From Acetobacteraceae bacterium (GTDB taxonomy: Bacteria; Pseudomonadota; Alphaproteobacteria; Acetobacterales; Acetobacteraceae), in assembly GCA_947475245.1 (NCBI GenBank), contig CANJLW010000002.1, forward strand, positions 1 to 64,000: 64,000 nt of DNA, written 5' to 3'. Positions within the stretch are counted from its first letter, which is position 1, and each line of letters starts with the position of its first letter. A program made the position numbers and the translations under genes. Of the stretch, positions 20,503 to 28,685 are shown one piece after another. A model generated the notes under the pieces. The model saw only the letters and a list, made by a program, of their open reading frames with translations. It was not told the origin of the DNA and did no database searches.

Positions 20503-20957
20503 ATCAATCGCACCGTCGCCTTTTCGGTCAACGTCGTCGTACCGACATTGCTGAAATTCGGCAGGATCGGCGTGTACGTATAGACCGCGCTGATGATCAC
20601 ATACTGACCGGCGGTGCTGCCGTCGGAACAGGCCGTGCCGGAGGTGACGGAGGTCATCGTCGGCGTTGTGCCGACCATGCAATAGTACCCCGGCCCGGTA
20701 ACCGTCGCGACAACGGTCGTCAGAAACGACGTTGTCTGCACCAAGGTCTTGATGTTGGCCGCCGTCACCCCGGTCCCGGTCAGGTAGGCATACTCCGCCC
20801 CCGATGCCACCGCGTTGGCCAGGGCACTGCGCCCGGCGTTGAGCATGCCGAAATCGACCGTCCCGCCCAGGAACATCGTCAGGATCGGCGATACCAGCGC
20901 GAACTCCAACGCCGCGACGCCCCGCTTCCCCAACGGCATCCGACCGCGCGCCATCAT
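20499..20957 (-). CDS. TadE-like pseudopilin
   Basis: This 152-residue second TadE-like protein has leader GKRG followed by VAALEFALVSPILTMFLGG, giving the pseudopilin cleavage site and membrane helix. The exported part contains two cysteines (about YYCMVG and TACSDG) that could form a disulfide. The start overlaps the stop of the TadG-like gene, and the stop overlaps the next pseudopilin start, so all three are coupled. It is probably a minor subunit of the Flp pilus system encoded downstream. Confidence 0.85.
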   Translation of the reverse strand: MMARGRMPLGKRGVAALEFALVSPILTMFLGGTVDFGMLNAGRSALANAVASGAEYAYLTGTGVTAANIKTLVQTTSFLTTVVATVTGPGYYCMVGTTPTMTSVTSGTACSDGSTAGQYVIISAVYTYTPILPNFSNVGTTTLTEKATVRLI

Positions 20958-22306
20958 TGCACCAGCGTCGCGGTGGTGACCGCGGTGCCCGCGACGCTGG
21001 TAAAGGTGGCGGCATTCACCGAGGAGCAGGAACTGTTGAAATACGAACTGCCGGTCAGCTTGATGCTTGCGGCGATGATTTCCAGGCAGGACGTGGTGGA
21101 AATCCCCAGGCCGGAGGAACCGCTGGCATCGAACATCGCGCTGGGAAAATACACGACGCCGGTGATTTTGAACGTGTCGCTGCCCGACACCGCCACCGTC
21201 CCCGTTGTCTTTCCGGCCAACGCGATCCCCGCGATCCCGCCGGTGCTGGCCACCACCGCGGTACTTGGCGCGGTGATGGTAAAGTTGAACGTGTTGGAGC
21301 CGGTGAATGTGCCGGAGGTCAGGATCGTGACGCCGGTGCCGTTGGACGTTGTATTGCCGGAGAAACTCATGTTTCCCTTGAATTTATACAATCCGGGCTG
21401 AAAATTGAACGTATACGGACCGCCGGAAACGACCGCGAAACTGCCGTAGTTGCCCGGTTTCATTGTGCAGGTGACGCTGCTCGATCCCGTGCACGAACTG
21501 CCGTTGGTTAATCCCGTGCAGGCCTGATTTTGGCACGAGACGTTGGTGACCCCGGTCAGCGCCGCGACGGAGGTCAGGGCCGTCTGCAGGGTGGTGTCCG
21601 CCGCATAGGGATCGGCGATCTGTCCGCTGTTCGGATGCTGACCGGTCGCGGGGATCCAGGTGTCGATGTTGATCGCGCCGCGCGCCCAGATGCCGGCTGT
21701 CGTCAGGCTGCCGCCGCCGTGCACGTCGATCGTATTGTTACCCCTGATCGTGCAATTCGGCATGTTGACCGTCGTCGATCCGCTGCCGACGATTGATCCC
21801 GTCGTGGACAAGGCCACCAGGCATGGCTGACCGCCGGAACCGGCCCCGGTCGTCGTGACCAGTTCCACCATCGACGTGCCGGTAATCGTCGCGCCCGGCA
21901 CGGCGCTGAACATGGTTGAAACGCCCAACGGGATCGTTTCCTTGACCGTCACCTTGACCGCGGTGTTGGACGTATTTTTGACGCCGGCGGTGATCTGCGC
22001 GGTGATCTTATTGTCCGACAGGGTCTTCGTCGCGGCGGTCCAGGTCGTCGTCGTCGTGCCCTGTCCGCCGTTCAACTGCGCCATCAAGGCCGCCGCGGTC
22101 GCCGCCTTTTGCGCATCCAGCGTCGCCTTGTAATTCAGCGCGCCGGCAATGGCCGCGACGTCCGCCGCGCGCTGCAATCGGACCTGGGTGACCGCCCAGT
22201 TGGTGACTTCCTGACCCAGGGAAAGCGCCATCGTCAGCACCGGCGCCAACATCGCGACGTAGATCGCCACGGTTCCCTTGCGGTCACGCGTAAACCCGCG
22301 CCTCAT
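20954..22306 (-). CDS. TadG-like pilus-associated protein
   Basis: This 450-residue protein begins MRRGFTRDRKGTVAIYVAM: a basic leader, Gly, then a single hydrophobic helix (Flp pilus-assembly TadE/G-like, PF13400 type). The following segment VTQVRLQRAADVAAIAGAL is the standard TadG continuation. The remainder is Thr/Ser/Gly-rich, looks beta-helical, and contains several cysteines (NVSCQNQACTG, SSCTGSSS). There is no clear von Willebrand A domain, unlike longer TadG. The ATG at 22306 overlaps the stop of the upstream membrane-protein gene (ATGA). A much longer in-frame reading back to about 24055 lies antiparallel in register over that gene and is not real. Confidence 0.85.
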   Translation of the reverse strand: MRRGFTRDRKGTVAIYVAMLAPVLTMALSLGQEVTNWAVTQVRLQRAADVAAIAGALNYKATLDAQKAATAAALMAQLNGGQGTTTTTWTAATKTLSDNKITAQITAGVKNTSNTAVKVTVKETIPLGVSTMFSAVPGATITGTSMVELVTTTGAGSGGQPCLVALSTTGSIVGSGSTTVNMPNCTIRGNNTIDVHGGGSLTTAGIWARGAINIDTWIPATGQHPNSGQIADPYAADTTLQTALTSVAALTGVTNVSCQNQACTGLTNGSSCTGSSSVTCTMKPGNYGSFAVVSGGPYTFNFQPGLYKFKGNMSFSGNTTSNGTGVTILTSGTFTGSNTFNFTITAPSTAVVASTGGIAGIALAGKTTGTVAVSGSDTFKITGVVYFPSAMFDASGSSGLGISTTSCLEIIAASIKLTGSSYFNSSCSSVNAATFTSVAGTAVTTATLVQ

Positions 22307-24075
22307 CGCCGGACGATCCAGTAAAGGTTCGGCCCGTTCGCGTGGCCGGTCGCGATCGGCACCAACCAATGCGGCACCTCGCCCCGACCCAACCGATCGA
22401 GCAATGTGTCGGTCGGCAGATCCGCCACCAACGCGGATCGGATCGGCGGTTCGCAATACAGCAGCACCGAAGCGCCGGTCGCCGCCACGGCCGCGGGCAG
22501 TTCCTCCGACGGTCCGCTGCGCCACGCCGAACGCAGGCGGAGAAAAGCGTCGGGGTTGCGGTGATAGAGCGAACCGACGGTACGAACCGAGGTTCGGTAC
22601 AGCAATTCCGGCGTGTGGTTCACATTCGCCAACACCGTCTGCCCGCCCAGGGAGGCCAGTATCCCCTGGACCTGGGCAATCGAACAGCGCGGCGGTTCGG
22701 CGGTCGGCGCCGCCTGCGCGGATCGCGACGCGGCGGACAGACCCGCGATCATTGGCAGCAACAGGAAGGCGGCGATCACGCCGACGCGTGCCAGCGGCGC
22801 CGAAACCGCCCAGCTTGCCTCCCGCGCCCATCGTGCGTGCGCGTAACCAATGGCGATGGGCAACAACGCCGCCCCCACCGCTTCCGGGTAGGCCGCGAAA
22901 CGAAGATGCGCCTGTCCGACCGCGACCAGCATAACAGCGGCCAGGGCGGCATATCCCAGCACCGGGGATCGCGCGCGGATCGCCACCAACAAAAGCAGCA
23001 ATGCCGCCAGGCCGCCCGTCAGCAAATGCTGGATAATCTCGGGTGCCGAAACAATCGGCCGCATCTCGGCGATATCGTCGAAAAACGCGTGCCATGTGGG
23101 TGCGTCCATCAGCGGCGCCGATCCCGGCAGTAACTGAGGAAACCACGATGCCCAGACGCCGGCGGCAAAGCCGCCCGCGAGCACGGAGAACGTCAACCGA
23201 TACAAAGGACGGCTTGTCGACCGATCGATGACCAGGATCGCGCCGCCGCTTACGGCGATGGCAAGGCTCAGCGCCACCGACAGAATCGAAATGCGATCGA
23301 TCTCGGCGGAGGCATAACCGGCCATCGGCGGATCGAGCAGCCACGCCGTCAGCGCAACGGCGAAAAAGCTTGCGCCGGTGACCGTAATCGATCGGGCGAG
23401 CGTCGAGGGGGGCGGCGCGGTCGCCCAGGCAACCCATAAGGCACCAAAGGACAGTACCGACAACGGGACGGATTCCGGCGTCAACCACAGTCCCAGTCCC
23501 GCGCAAACGCCAAGCCAAACCGGCAAGTATGTGTCCGTGTGACCGCGGACGATTCGCGCGGCGATTCCGGCGGCGAGGACGGCAACAATGACCACCGGTA
23601 CATGATGGTGCACGACCCCGACCAATCCGTACAGCGCGATGGCCGGCGACAGTGCCGCCGCGACCGGTGCCGACCACCTCCATCCCGGCCGAGAGAATGG
23701 AGCGATGGCCCAGACGAGTGCCAGACCGAGGGCGGCGAGGCAGGCCGGTCCGAATGCCAGGCCGACCACATGCAGCGCCTGATGCCAATCCATCCATGGT
23801 CGCAACGGCAGCGCCAACAGGCAAAGCAGCCCGTCCAGCAGATGCGACCAATGCAAAACGGTTCCACTGCCGGATGAGTCGCGCGCCACGACATGCAGCG
23901 GCGCGCCCGCCGACAGGCTCGCTTCCAACCGCACCAGGCGCATGTAGCTGTCGGGATCGAGCAGTCCGCCGGCGAGCGACACGCGCAGATGTCGTCCGCT
24001 CAAGACCAATGCCAGCAGCACCGGTATCCCGGCGTGCGGCAGGTGTCTGAGCCAACTCGATGCGGTCTTGTTCAT
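22303..24075 (-). CDS. Polytopic membrane protein, GT-C glycosyltransferase-like
   Basis: This 590-residue protein has roughly 12 or more hydrophobic segments and a C-terminal extracytoplasmic region of about 150 residues. The first loop holds an acidic motif (LDPDSYMRLVRLE) and HWSHLLDGL, and a later loop holds GVVHHHVPVV. This layout resembles GT-C enzymes of the PMT/STT3 kind, which transfer sugars from lipid carriers on the periplasmic face. It is the first gene of the operon with the TadG-like and TadE-like genes and is coupled to them by a 4-bp overlap. Glycosylation of a pilus component is the natural guess; the family call is by pattern only. Confidence 0.65.
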   Translation of the reverse strand: MNKTASSWLRHLPHAGIPVLLALVLSGRHLRVSLAGGLLDPDSYMRLVRLEASLSAGAPLHVVARDSSGSGTVLHWSHLLDGLLCLLALPLRPWMDWHQALHVVGLAFGPACLAALGLALVWAIAPFSRPGWRWSAPVAAALSPAIALYGLVGVVHHHVPVVIVAVLAAGIAARIVRGHTDTYLPVWLGVCAGLGLWLTPESVPLSVLSFGALWVAWATAPPPSTLARSITVTGASFFAVALTAWLLDPPMAGYASAEIDRISILSVALSLAIAVSGGAILVIDRSTSRPLYRLTFSVLAGGFAAGVWASWFPQLLPGSAPLMDAPTWHAFFDDIAEMRPIVSAPEIIQHLLTGGLAALLLLLVAIRARSPVLGYAALAAVMLVAVGQAHLRFAAYPEAVGAALLPIAIGYAHARWAREASWAVSAPLARVGVIAAFLLLPMIAGLSAASRSAQAAPTAEPPRCSIAQVQGILASLGGQTVLANVNHTPELLYRTSVRTVGSLYHRNPDAFLRLRSAWRSGPSEELPAAVAATGASVLLYCEPPIRSALVADLPTDTLLDRLGRGEVPHWLVPIATGHANGPNLYWIVRR

Positions 24076-24113
24076 CCCTGTCGTTCCGCCTGCGCCCCGG
24101 ACGCCCTTGCCCG

Positions 24114-24153
24114 GTTCGCGACGCCTAGTCCTTCAGAACTAGGCGTCGCGAAC
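24114..24153. repeat. Perfect 16-bp inverted repeat between divergent genes
   Basis: Two perfect 16-bp arms (GTTCGCGACGCCTAGT at 24114-24129 and its complement at 24138-24153) flank an 8-nt loop. It lies between the divergent starts of the GT-C-like gene (24075) and the CtrA-like regulator (24243), so it is not a terminator of either, and no T-run follows. It may be an operator, an attenuating hairpin, or a mobile palindromic element. Confidence 0.7.
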
Positions 24154-24242
24154 GGTCCCTTGGCCATCTGGCGGAATTTACCCCGACACTGGTTTTCTCC
24201 AGGTTTCAACCCGAACGATTATTCAACAGGGAGCCAAATCCT

Positions 24243-24977
24243 ATGCTGATCCTTCGGGTTGGAACCACATCCTTCTTTCGTGACGGAAATGAGTCGGCGG
24301 AGTTGCGCAAGCGTTGCATCAATGTCGAAATCGCCCGCTCCGCCCGCGACGCGTTGGAGCTTTTGCGTCTCTACGATTACGATATCGTTTTGCTCGACCT
24401 GAACCTGACGGACATGCCGGCGCATGAAGCCGTTCGGATGGCCCGCGCCGCGGGGATCATGACTCCCGCCATCATTCTCGCGGCCGCCGCGACGTCGCAG
24501 ACGAAGACCAAGGCGTTGGATCAGGGCGCGGACGACTTCATCGTGACCCCCTGCGATCCCGAGGAAGTGATGGCCCGCATCCGTGCCGTCGTGCGGCGCA
24601 GCCAGGGGCACAGCCGTTCCACCCTGCGACTGGGTTCGGTCGAGCTTAGCCTGGAGCGGCGGGAGTTGCGCATCGCCGGCAAGAAATTGCCGATCTCCCG
24701 CCGTGAATTCGCGGTGCTGGAACTGCTGTTCCTGAAACAGGGCACGATCCTGAACAAGACCGCGTTCCTGAACCATCTGTACAGCACGTCGGACGAGCCG
24801 GAGATGAAGACCATCGACGTCATCGTCTGCCGCTTGCGCAAGAAGCTGGTTACCGCCGGCGCGCCGAACCTGATCGATACCGTTTGGGGCTGCGGCTATA
24901 TCCTGCGCGATCCGGCCGAGGACGTTGACGCGATCGGCACGCCGGAGCTGACCCAGATGCGTCCGGCGATGGTCTGA
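24243..24977 (+). CDS. CtrA-like orphan response regulator with degenerate receiver
   Basis: This 244-residue OmpR-family protein resembles CtrA: LYDYDIVLLDLNL surrounds Asp52, and the winged-helix domain has REFAVLELLFLKQGT, NHLYSTSDEPEMKTIDV and TVWGCGYILRDP. The receiver is abnormal. The usual acidic pair near residues 8-9 is missing (LILRVGTTSFF) and the conserved Lys before Pro is Thr (DDFIVTPCD). Conventional aspartyl phosphorylation is therefore doubtful and the protein may bind DNA constitutively. An AGGGAG site lies about 10 nt before the ATG. Its place between the two halves of the Tad locus suggests it controls pilus genes; the cell-cycle CtrA should be encoded elsewhere. Confidence 0.86.
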   Translation: MLILRVGTTSFFRDGNESAELRKRCINVEIARSARDALELLRLYDYDIVLLDLNLTDMPAHEAVRMARAAGIMTPAIILAAAATSQTKTKALDQGADDFIVTPCDPEEVMARIRAVVRRSQGHSRSTLRLGSVELSLERRELRIAGKKLPISRREFAVLELLFLKQGTILNKTAFLNHLYSTSDEPEMKTIDVIVCRLRKKLVTAGAPNLIDTVWGCGYILRDPAEDVDAIGTPELTQMRPAMV

Positions 24978-24985
24978 ACCCCGGC

Positions 24986-25648
24986 ATGATCCGCCGAACG
25001 ATCGCAAGCGGACTTTGGCTGCTGGCGGCGATGGCCGAGGGTAGGGCTTCTCCCTGCGAGCATGCCGCCAGGCAGGCCGAACAGGCCAACGTCCTGCCGC
25101 CGGGGCTGTTGCTGGCGATCGGCCGGGTCGAATCCGGCCGTTGGGATGCCGAACGCCAACAGCGCGTGCCGTGGCCCTGGTCCATCGACGCGGGCGGGCA
25201 GGGGCGGCATTTCGAGAGCAAATTGGAAGCGGAGCGCGACGTGCGCGCTTTGCTCGACGCCGGCCAGCGCAACATCGATGTCGGCTGCTTTCAGGTGAAC
25301 CTGAAACATCATCCGACCGCGTTTCCGTCGCTGGACCTGGCGCTCGATCCGCTGGCCAACGCGCTGTATGCGGGAAAGTTCCTGGCCGATCTGCGGGAAC
25401 GCACGGGTTCGTGGGAAAAGGCCGTCGCGCACTATCATTCCGCCGATCCCGTCCGGGGGGAGGCCTACCGGCAGAATGTCTTCGCGAAGTGGGCAATTCC
25501 CCTGGCCGGTGTGCCGGCGGCATCAACCGCGGCTCCCCCAGTGGCGGCTTCCCCAATGTGGCCCCAACCCGCCACCGGCATCCGCGTCTGGACACCAAGC
25601 GCCGAGGGCAGCGCGCCGCACATGATCAAGCTGGGACCGCCGCGGTAG
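24986..25648 (+). CDS. Lytic transglycosylase-like (SLT) protein
   Basis: This 220-residue exported protein has an N-terminal hydrophobic signal (MIRRTIASGLWLLAAMAEG) and a lysozyme-like SLT fold. Glu49 in AIGRVESGR is the likely catalytic acid, and DVGCFQVNLKHHP and AVAHYHSAD fit the rest of the active-site groove. Such enzymes cut peptidoglycan to make room for envelope complexes. It follows the CtrA-like gene by 8 bp and presumably shares its transcript. Its last 23 bp overlap the 3' end of the convergent GT87-like gene. A role in inserting the pilus machine is inferred from position. Confidence 0.85.
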   Translation: MIRRTIASGLWLLAAMAEGRASPCEHAARQAEQANVLPPGLLLAIGRVESGRWDAERQQRVPWPWSIDAGGQGRHFESKLEAERDVRALLDAGQRNIDVGCFQVNLKHHPTAFPSLDLALDPLANALYAGKFLADLRERTGSWEKAVAHYHSADPVRGEAYRQNVFAKWAIPLAGVPAASTAAPPVAASPMWPQPATGIRVWTPSAEGSAPHMIKLGPPR

Positions 25649-26822
25649 TCCGAACCTCCGCAACCACCGTCGAGCGCCACGCGGCGATTGCCAGCGCGAA
25701 TCCTCCGGTCGCGACAAGCGGCGCGATCAGCAGCTTGGAGTCCCCGTCCAGGTTGCCCGCCAGCAAAGACAGCACGAACAGCACGGCGATACCGGTCTTG
25801 CGCCAAGGGGCTGGTCCGCCGGTCCGGCTCAGCCAGGCCAGGCCGACACCGACCAACAGCAAATCGTAAAACATGACCACCGGCACGGCGAGCGGCGTCG
25901 CCGTCAGGAGGATCGCCGAGCGGAGCGGCAAGTCCCTGGAATGTCGCCATACGATCCAGACAATGCCCAGCAGGGCCAGCGTCGCGCATCCCTGGCCGAT
26001 GTAAGCAACGGTCGGACTCGCGCCCAGCACCAGCAGTGCTCCGAACGGGCTGGCCAGCCCGGCCAGATCGATCGCGCGGGTAGTATAGACGGCCTGGGAC
26101 CCCATCGACGCCGTCAGAAACGCCTGCCAGGTCTCGACCCCGAACAAGGCCAGCGACGCACCGACCAGCGCGCCGACTGAAAGCGCCGCCGCGATAAAAC
26201 TGCGCCAGTGGCCGCCCGCGATCAAAGCCACGGGGATCAGCAGGCCGAAATGCGGCTTGTAGCAGAGCGCGCCCAGCAGCAGCCCTGCCAGGATCGGGCG
26301 TCGGTCGATCAGCAACGTGCCTCCGGCAAACAAAGAAGCGGTCAGAAAGGCATTCTGCCCGGTCCCCACCGTCCAGAACACCGGCGGAAAGGCCAGCAGC
26401 AGGATCGTGGGCACGCGGTGGGCGATCCGTCGGACCAGAAGGAAGACGGGGATCAGAGTCGCCAGTTGAAATGTCAAATACGCGACCAGATACGGCAAAC
26501 GCGCCAAAGCCGCGCAAATCAGCAGAAACACCGGCGGATAATAAAAATAGTTGTATCCGATGCCCGGTGCCGTCGCCTGCTGTTCCGCGAGGTGATGGGC
26601 GGCCCTGTCATAAGCCAGCCACGGCGTGCCGGCGTCCGCCAAACTTCCCGCCGCATAAAAGCTGACGAAATCGGTACTGATCGGATTGGCCAGTGGAACG
26701 ATCAAACCATGCGCGCCGGCCGCGAAGAAGCCGAACATCGCAATTTCGAACAGCAGCAGCGCCCGCGCGTACAGCAGGATCGATTGCGTCGTCAGCCAGG
26801 TTCCATCGCGGAGCAGATTCAT
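25626..26822 (-). CDS. GT87-family (DUF2029) membrane glycosyltransferase
   Basis: This 398-residue protein has about ten membrane segments. The segment ISTDFVSFYAAGSLADAG with a following AYD is the recognisable DUF2029/GT87 motif, in which the Asp is the probable catalytic base of a GT-C mannosyltransferase using a polyprenyl-phosphate sugar. YNYFYYPPVFLLICAALA is also typical. It is transcribed away from the pilin gene, with a 227-bp intergenic region between them. It is the second GT-C-type protein within the pilus locus, so envelope or pilin glycosylation is a reasonable guess without proof. Confidence 0.83.
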   Translation of the reverse strand: MNLLRDGTWLTTQSILLYARALLLFEIAMFGFFAAGAHGLIVPLANPISTDFVSFYAAGSLADAGTPWLAYDRAAHHLAEQQATAPGIGYNYFYYPPVFLLICAALARLPYLVAYLTFQLATLIPVFLLVRRIAHRVPTILLLAFPPVFWTVGTGQNAFLTASLFAGGTLLIDRRPILAGLLLGALCYKPHFGLLIPVALIAGGHWRSFIAAALSVGALVGASLALFGVETWQAFLTASMGSQAVYTTRAIDLAGLASPFGALLVLGASPTVAYIGQGCATLALLGIVWIVWRHSRDLPLRSAILLTATPLAVPVVMFYDLLLVGVGLAWLSRTGGPAPWRKTGIAVLFVLSLLAGNLDGDSKLLIAPLVATGGFALAIAAWRSTVVAEVRTTAAVPA

Positions 26823-26903
26823 GCGACCGATTCTGTCCGATGCCGCTTTTCCCGGCGGTTTCGTTTGGCGGCGTCACACAAGATTTCGTACGTAATCGAT
26901 TTT

Positions 26904-26943
26904 TTGACATTGCCCGATGTCGCAATCGGCAAATCTTAAGATT
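26904..26943 (+). promoter_or_regulatory. AT-rich regulatory patch upstream of the pilin gene
   Basis: The 227-bp gap between the GT87 and pilin genes has an AT-rich core unlike its surroundings. It holds TTGACA (26904-26909) and the perfect 12-bp palindrome AATCTTAAGATT (26932-26943), about 107 bp before the flp start; a second TTAA lies near 26957. No convincing -10 box at 16-18 bp was found. It is probably the operator or promoter zone for the Tad operon, possibly for the nearby CtrA-like protein whose relatives bind TTAA half-sites. Confidence 0.4.
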
Positions 26944-27049
26944 CTGAAACCTTCGTTTAACCAACCCGGTGCTTATCTCCGTCTGCACACGAACGGCGCC
27001 GAACCTGCCGCTCGGAGGCATCGAGCAACCGGAAATGTGGGAGCATACC

Positions 27050-27220
27050 ATGATCGAAATCTTCAAGACCCTGATGGCACTGAAGTCCGACCGCCGCGCC
27101 GTGACCGCCCTTGAATACGGCCTGATCGCCGGCGTCATCGTCGCCACCGTCGCCGTTGGCTTCGGCGTCCTCGCCGGCGACCTGTCCACGAAGTTCAACA
27201 ACATCGGCGGCAGCCTGTAA
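27050..27220 (+). CDS. flp: Flp-type major pilin
   Basis: This 56-residue protein begins MIEIFKTLMALKSDRRA, followed by VTALEYGLIAGVIVATVAVGFG. The Glu-Tyr pair and hydrophobic stretch are the Flp prepilin signature, so it should be the main subunit of the Tad pilus. The residue expected just before the cleavage site is usually Gly but here is Ala. A TGGGAG site precedes the ATG by 6 nt; a longer in-frame start at 26969 lacks one. It heads the plus-strand pilus genes, 102 bp before cpaA. Confidence 0.92.
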   Translation: MIEIFKTLMALKSDRRAVTALEYGLIAGVIVATVAVGFGVLAGDLSTKFNNIGGSL

Positions 27221-27322
27221 AGTCTGGCCCGACGACTTGGCTGAGGTGAACAGCGCGGCGATCCCAGCGGTCGCCGCGTTGCTTGCTTTTCTCTTACTGC
27301 CTCAATCGATGAGAGGTCTGCC

Positions 27323-27829
27323 ATGCCGCACGCCTGGTCATCGTCCGTCGAACAAGTCCTGATCCTGCTCGGCACCGCGATCCTGATCGCGGCCGCGCTG
27401 CGCGACTTCACTGTCAGATCGATCCCGAACTGGATGGCCGCGAGCCTGTGCGTCCTGGGCCTCGTGCTTCGCCTGTTGGACGGCGCGATCGTTGCCGGCC
27501 TGATCGCCGGAGCCGTCGTCTTCCTGATCACCCTGGTTTGCTGGCTGCGCGGCTGGCTCGGCGGGGGCGACGTCAAGCTGATGACCGCCGTGGCGATCGT
27601 GCTGCCGCCGGCGAGTGTCCCGACCTTCTTCGTCTGCATGTCGGTTGCCGGCGCGATCCATGCGCTGATTTACCTGGCCGCCAGACGCATCCTGCCCGCG
27701 CCGTCCCTCCGACGTCCCCATACAATTGTAGGCAGAGCACTGCGGGTGGAGAGCCGGCGGATTCAGCGCGGGGGGCCGCTGCCTTATGTCTGCGCGATCA
27801 CGGTCGGATTCCTGTTCGTGACCTTATAG
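27323..27829 (+). CDS. cpaA: Tad prepilin peptidase CpaA/TadV
   Basis: This 168-residue inner-membrane aspartic peptidase of family A24 has several membrane helices. The two catalytic aspartates can be placed in ALRDFTVRSIPNW and in GGGDVKLMTA, the GxGD motif. It cleaves the leaders of the Flp pilin and of the TadE-like pseudopilins. It is a short form without the N-terminal methylase domain, as is usual for Tad systems. The start is ATG; cpaB follows 13 bp later. Confidence 0.92.
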   Translation: MPHAWSSSVEQVLILLGTAILIAAALRDFTVRSIPNWMAASLCVLGLVLRLLDGAIVAGLIAGAVVFLITLVCWLRGWLGGGDVKLMTAVAIVLPPASVPTFFVCMSVAGAIHALIYLAARRILPAPSLRRPHTIVGRALRVESRRIQRGGPLPYVCAITVGFLFVTL

Positions 27830-27842
27830 AGGGAGCCTCGCC

Positions 27843-28685
27843 ATGATCCTTCGCATCGCCTTCTTCCTGCTGATGGCCCTTGGGTTGATCGGCTTCGGGA
27901 CCGTTGCCTGGATCACCATGCGCCCGCCGGTCACCAACGTTGCCGCCGCCGTGGCGGCACCCACCAGCAAAAAGGTGCTGACCGCCGCCAAGGCGATGCG
28001 TGCCGGCAGTCTGTTGAAACCCGAAGATCTCGTCGGCAAGGCAATCCCGATCGCCGAAATCACGCCCGAAATGACTCTCGACGTCGACGACGCCCATCGC
28101 CGCCTGACCGGCTCGATGATCCGCCGAGCGGTTGGGGCTGGGGAGGCGATACAGGTGGAGGATTTGATGAAGCCGGGCGATCACGGCTTCCTGGCGGCGG
28201 TGCTGGAACCCGGCGCGCGCGCGGTGACGATCCCGCTTGATGCCAACAGCGGCGTCGCGGGGCTGATCTGGCCGGGCGATCGCGTCGATCTGATCCTGAC
28301 CCAATCGAGCCCCGATCCCACATTGCCGATGGGGCGTCGGGTCGGGGCGGAAACCGTGCTGAGCAATGCCCGCGTCATCGCCATCGATCAGCAACTGGTG
28401 CAAGGCGCGGCGCCCAATTCGAACGACAACCACGCGCGAACCGTGACGCTGGAAGTCGATCCGGAACATGCCCAGCGGCTGTCGGTCGCGCAACGCCTGG
28501 GACAGATTTCGGTTTCGGTTCGTTCCGCCAATGCCGAGGCCGGCGGAAAGAAACCTGAAACCCGCGGTCTGCCAACCTGGGCGCGCGATGTTCTGCCGTC
28601 GCTGTTGATCGACGCGGTTCCTTCATCCGACGCCAAAATCCGTGTCTTCCGCGGCGCGGGTGAGGTCAGGGAGTTCAAACTATGA
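27843..28685 (+). CDS. cpaB: Flp pilus assembly protein CpaB/RcpC
   Basis: This 280-residue periplasmic protein is anchored by an N-terminal helix (MILRIAFFLLMALGLIGFG). It has an SAF-like region (AKAMRAGSLLKPEDLVGK) followed by the RcpC/CpaB core (GDRVDLILTQSS, ARTVTLEVDPEHAQRL). CpaB is thought to sit near the secretin and modulate the channel. The stop overlaps the cpaC start by 4 bp. Length and gene order match the family. Confidence 0.92.
   Translation: MILRIAFFLLMALGLIGFGTVAWITMRPPVTNVAAAVAAPTSKKVLTAAKAMRAGSLLKPEDLVGKAIPIAEITPEMTLDVDDAHRRLTGSMIRRAVGAGEAIQVEDLMKPGDHGFLAAVLEPGARAVTIPLDANSGVAGLIWPGDRVDLILTQSSPDPTLPMGRRVGAETVLSNARVIAIDQQLVQGAAPNSNDNHARTVTLEVDPEHAQRLSVAQRLGQISVSVRSANAEAGGKKPETRGLPTWARDVLPSLLIDAVPSSDAKIRVFRGAGEVREFKL

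Noticed and set aside
22307-24055. Long in-frame extension of the TadG-like gene to about 1033 codons
   Set aside because: The extension lies in another frame over the GT-C-like membrane gene; the TadG-type N-terminus and ATGA overlap at 22306 mark the true start.
26904-26932. Sigma-70 promoter for flp
   Set aside because: TTGACA is present, but no acceptable -10 box lies 16-18 bp downstream.
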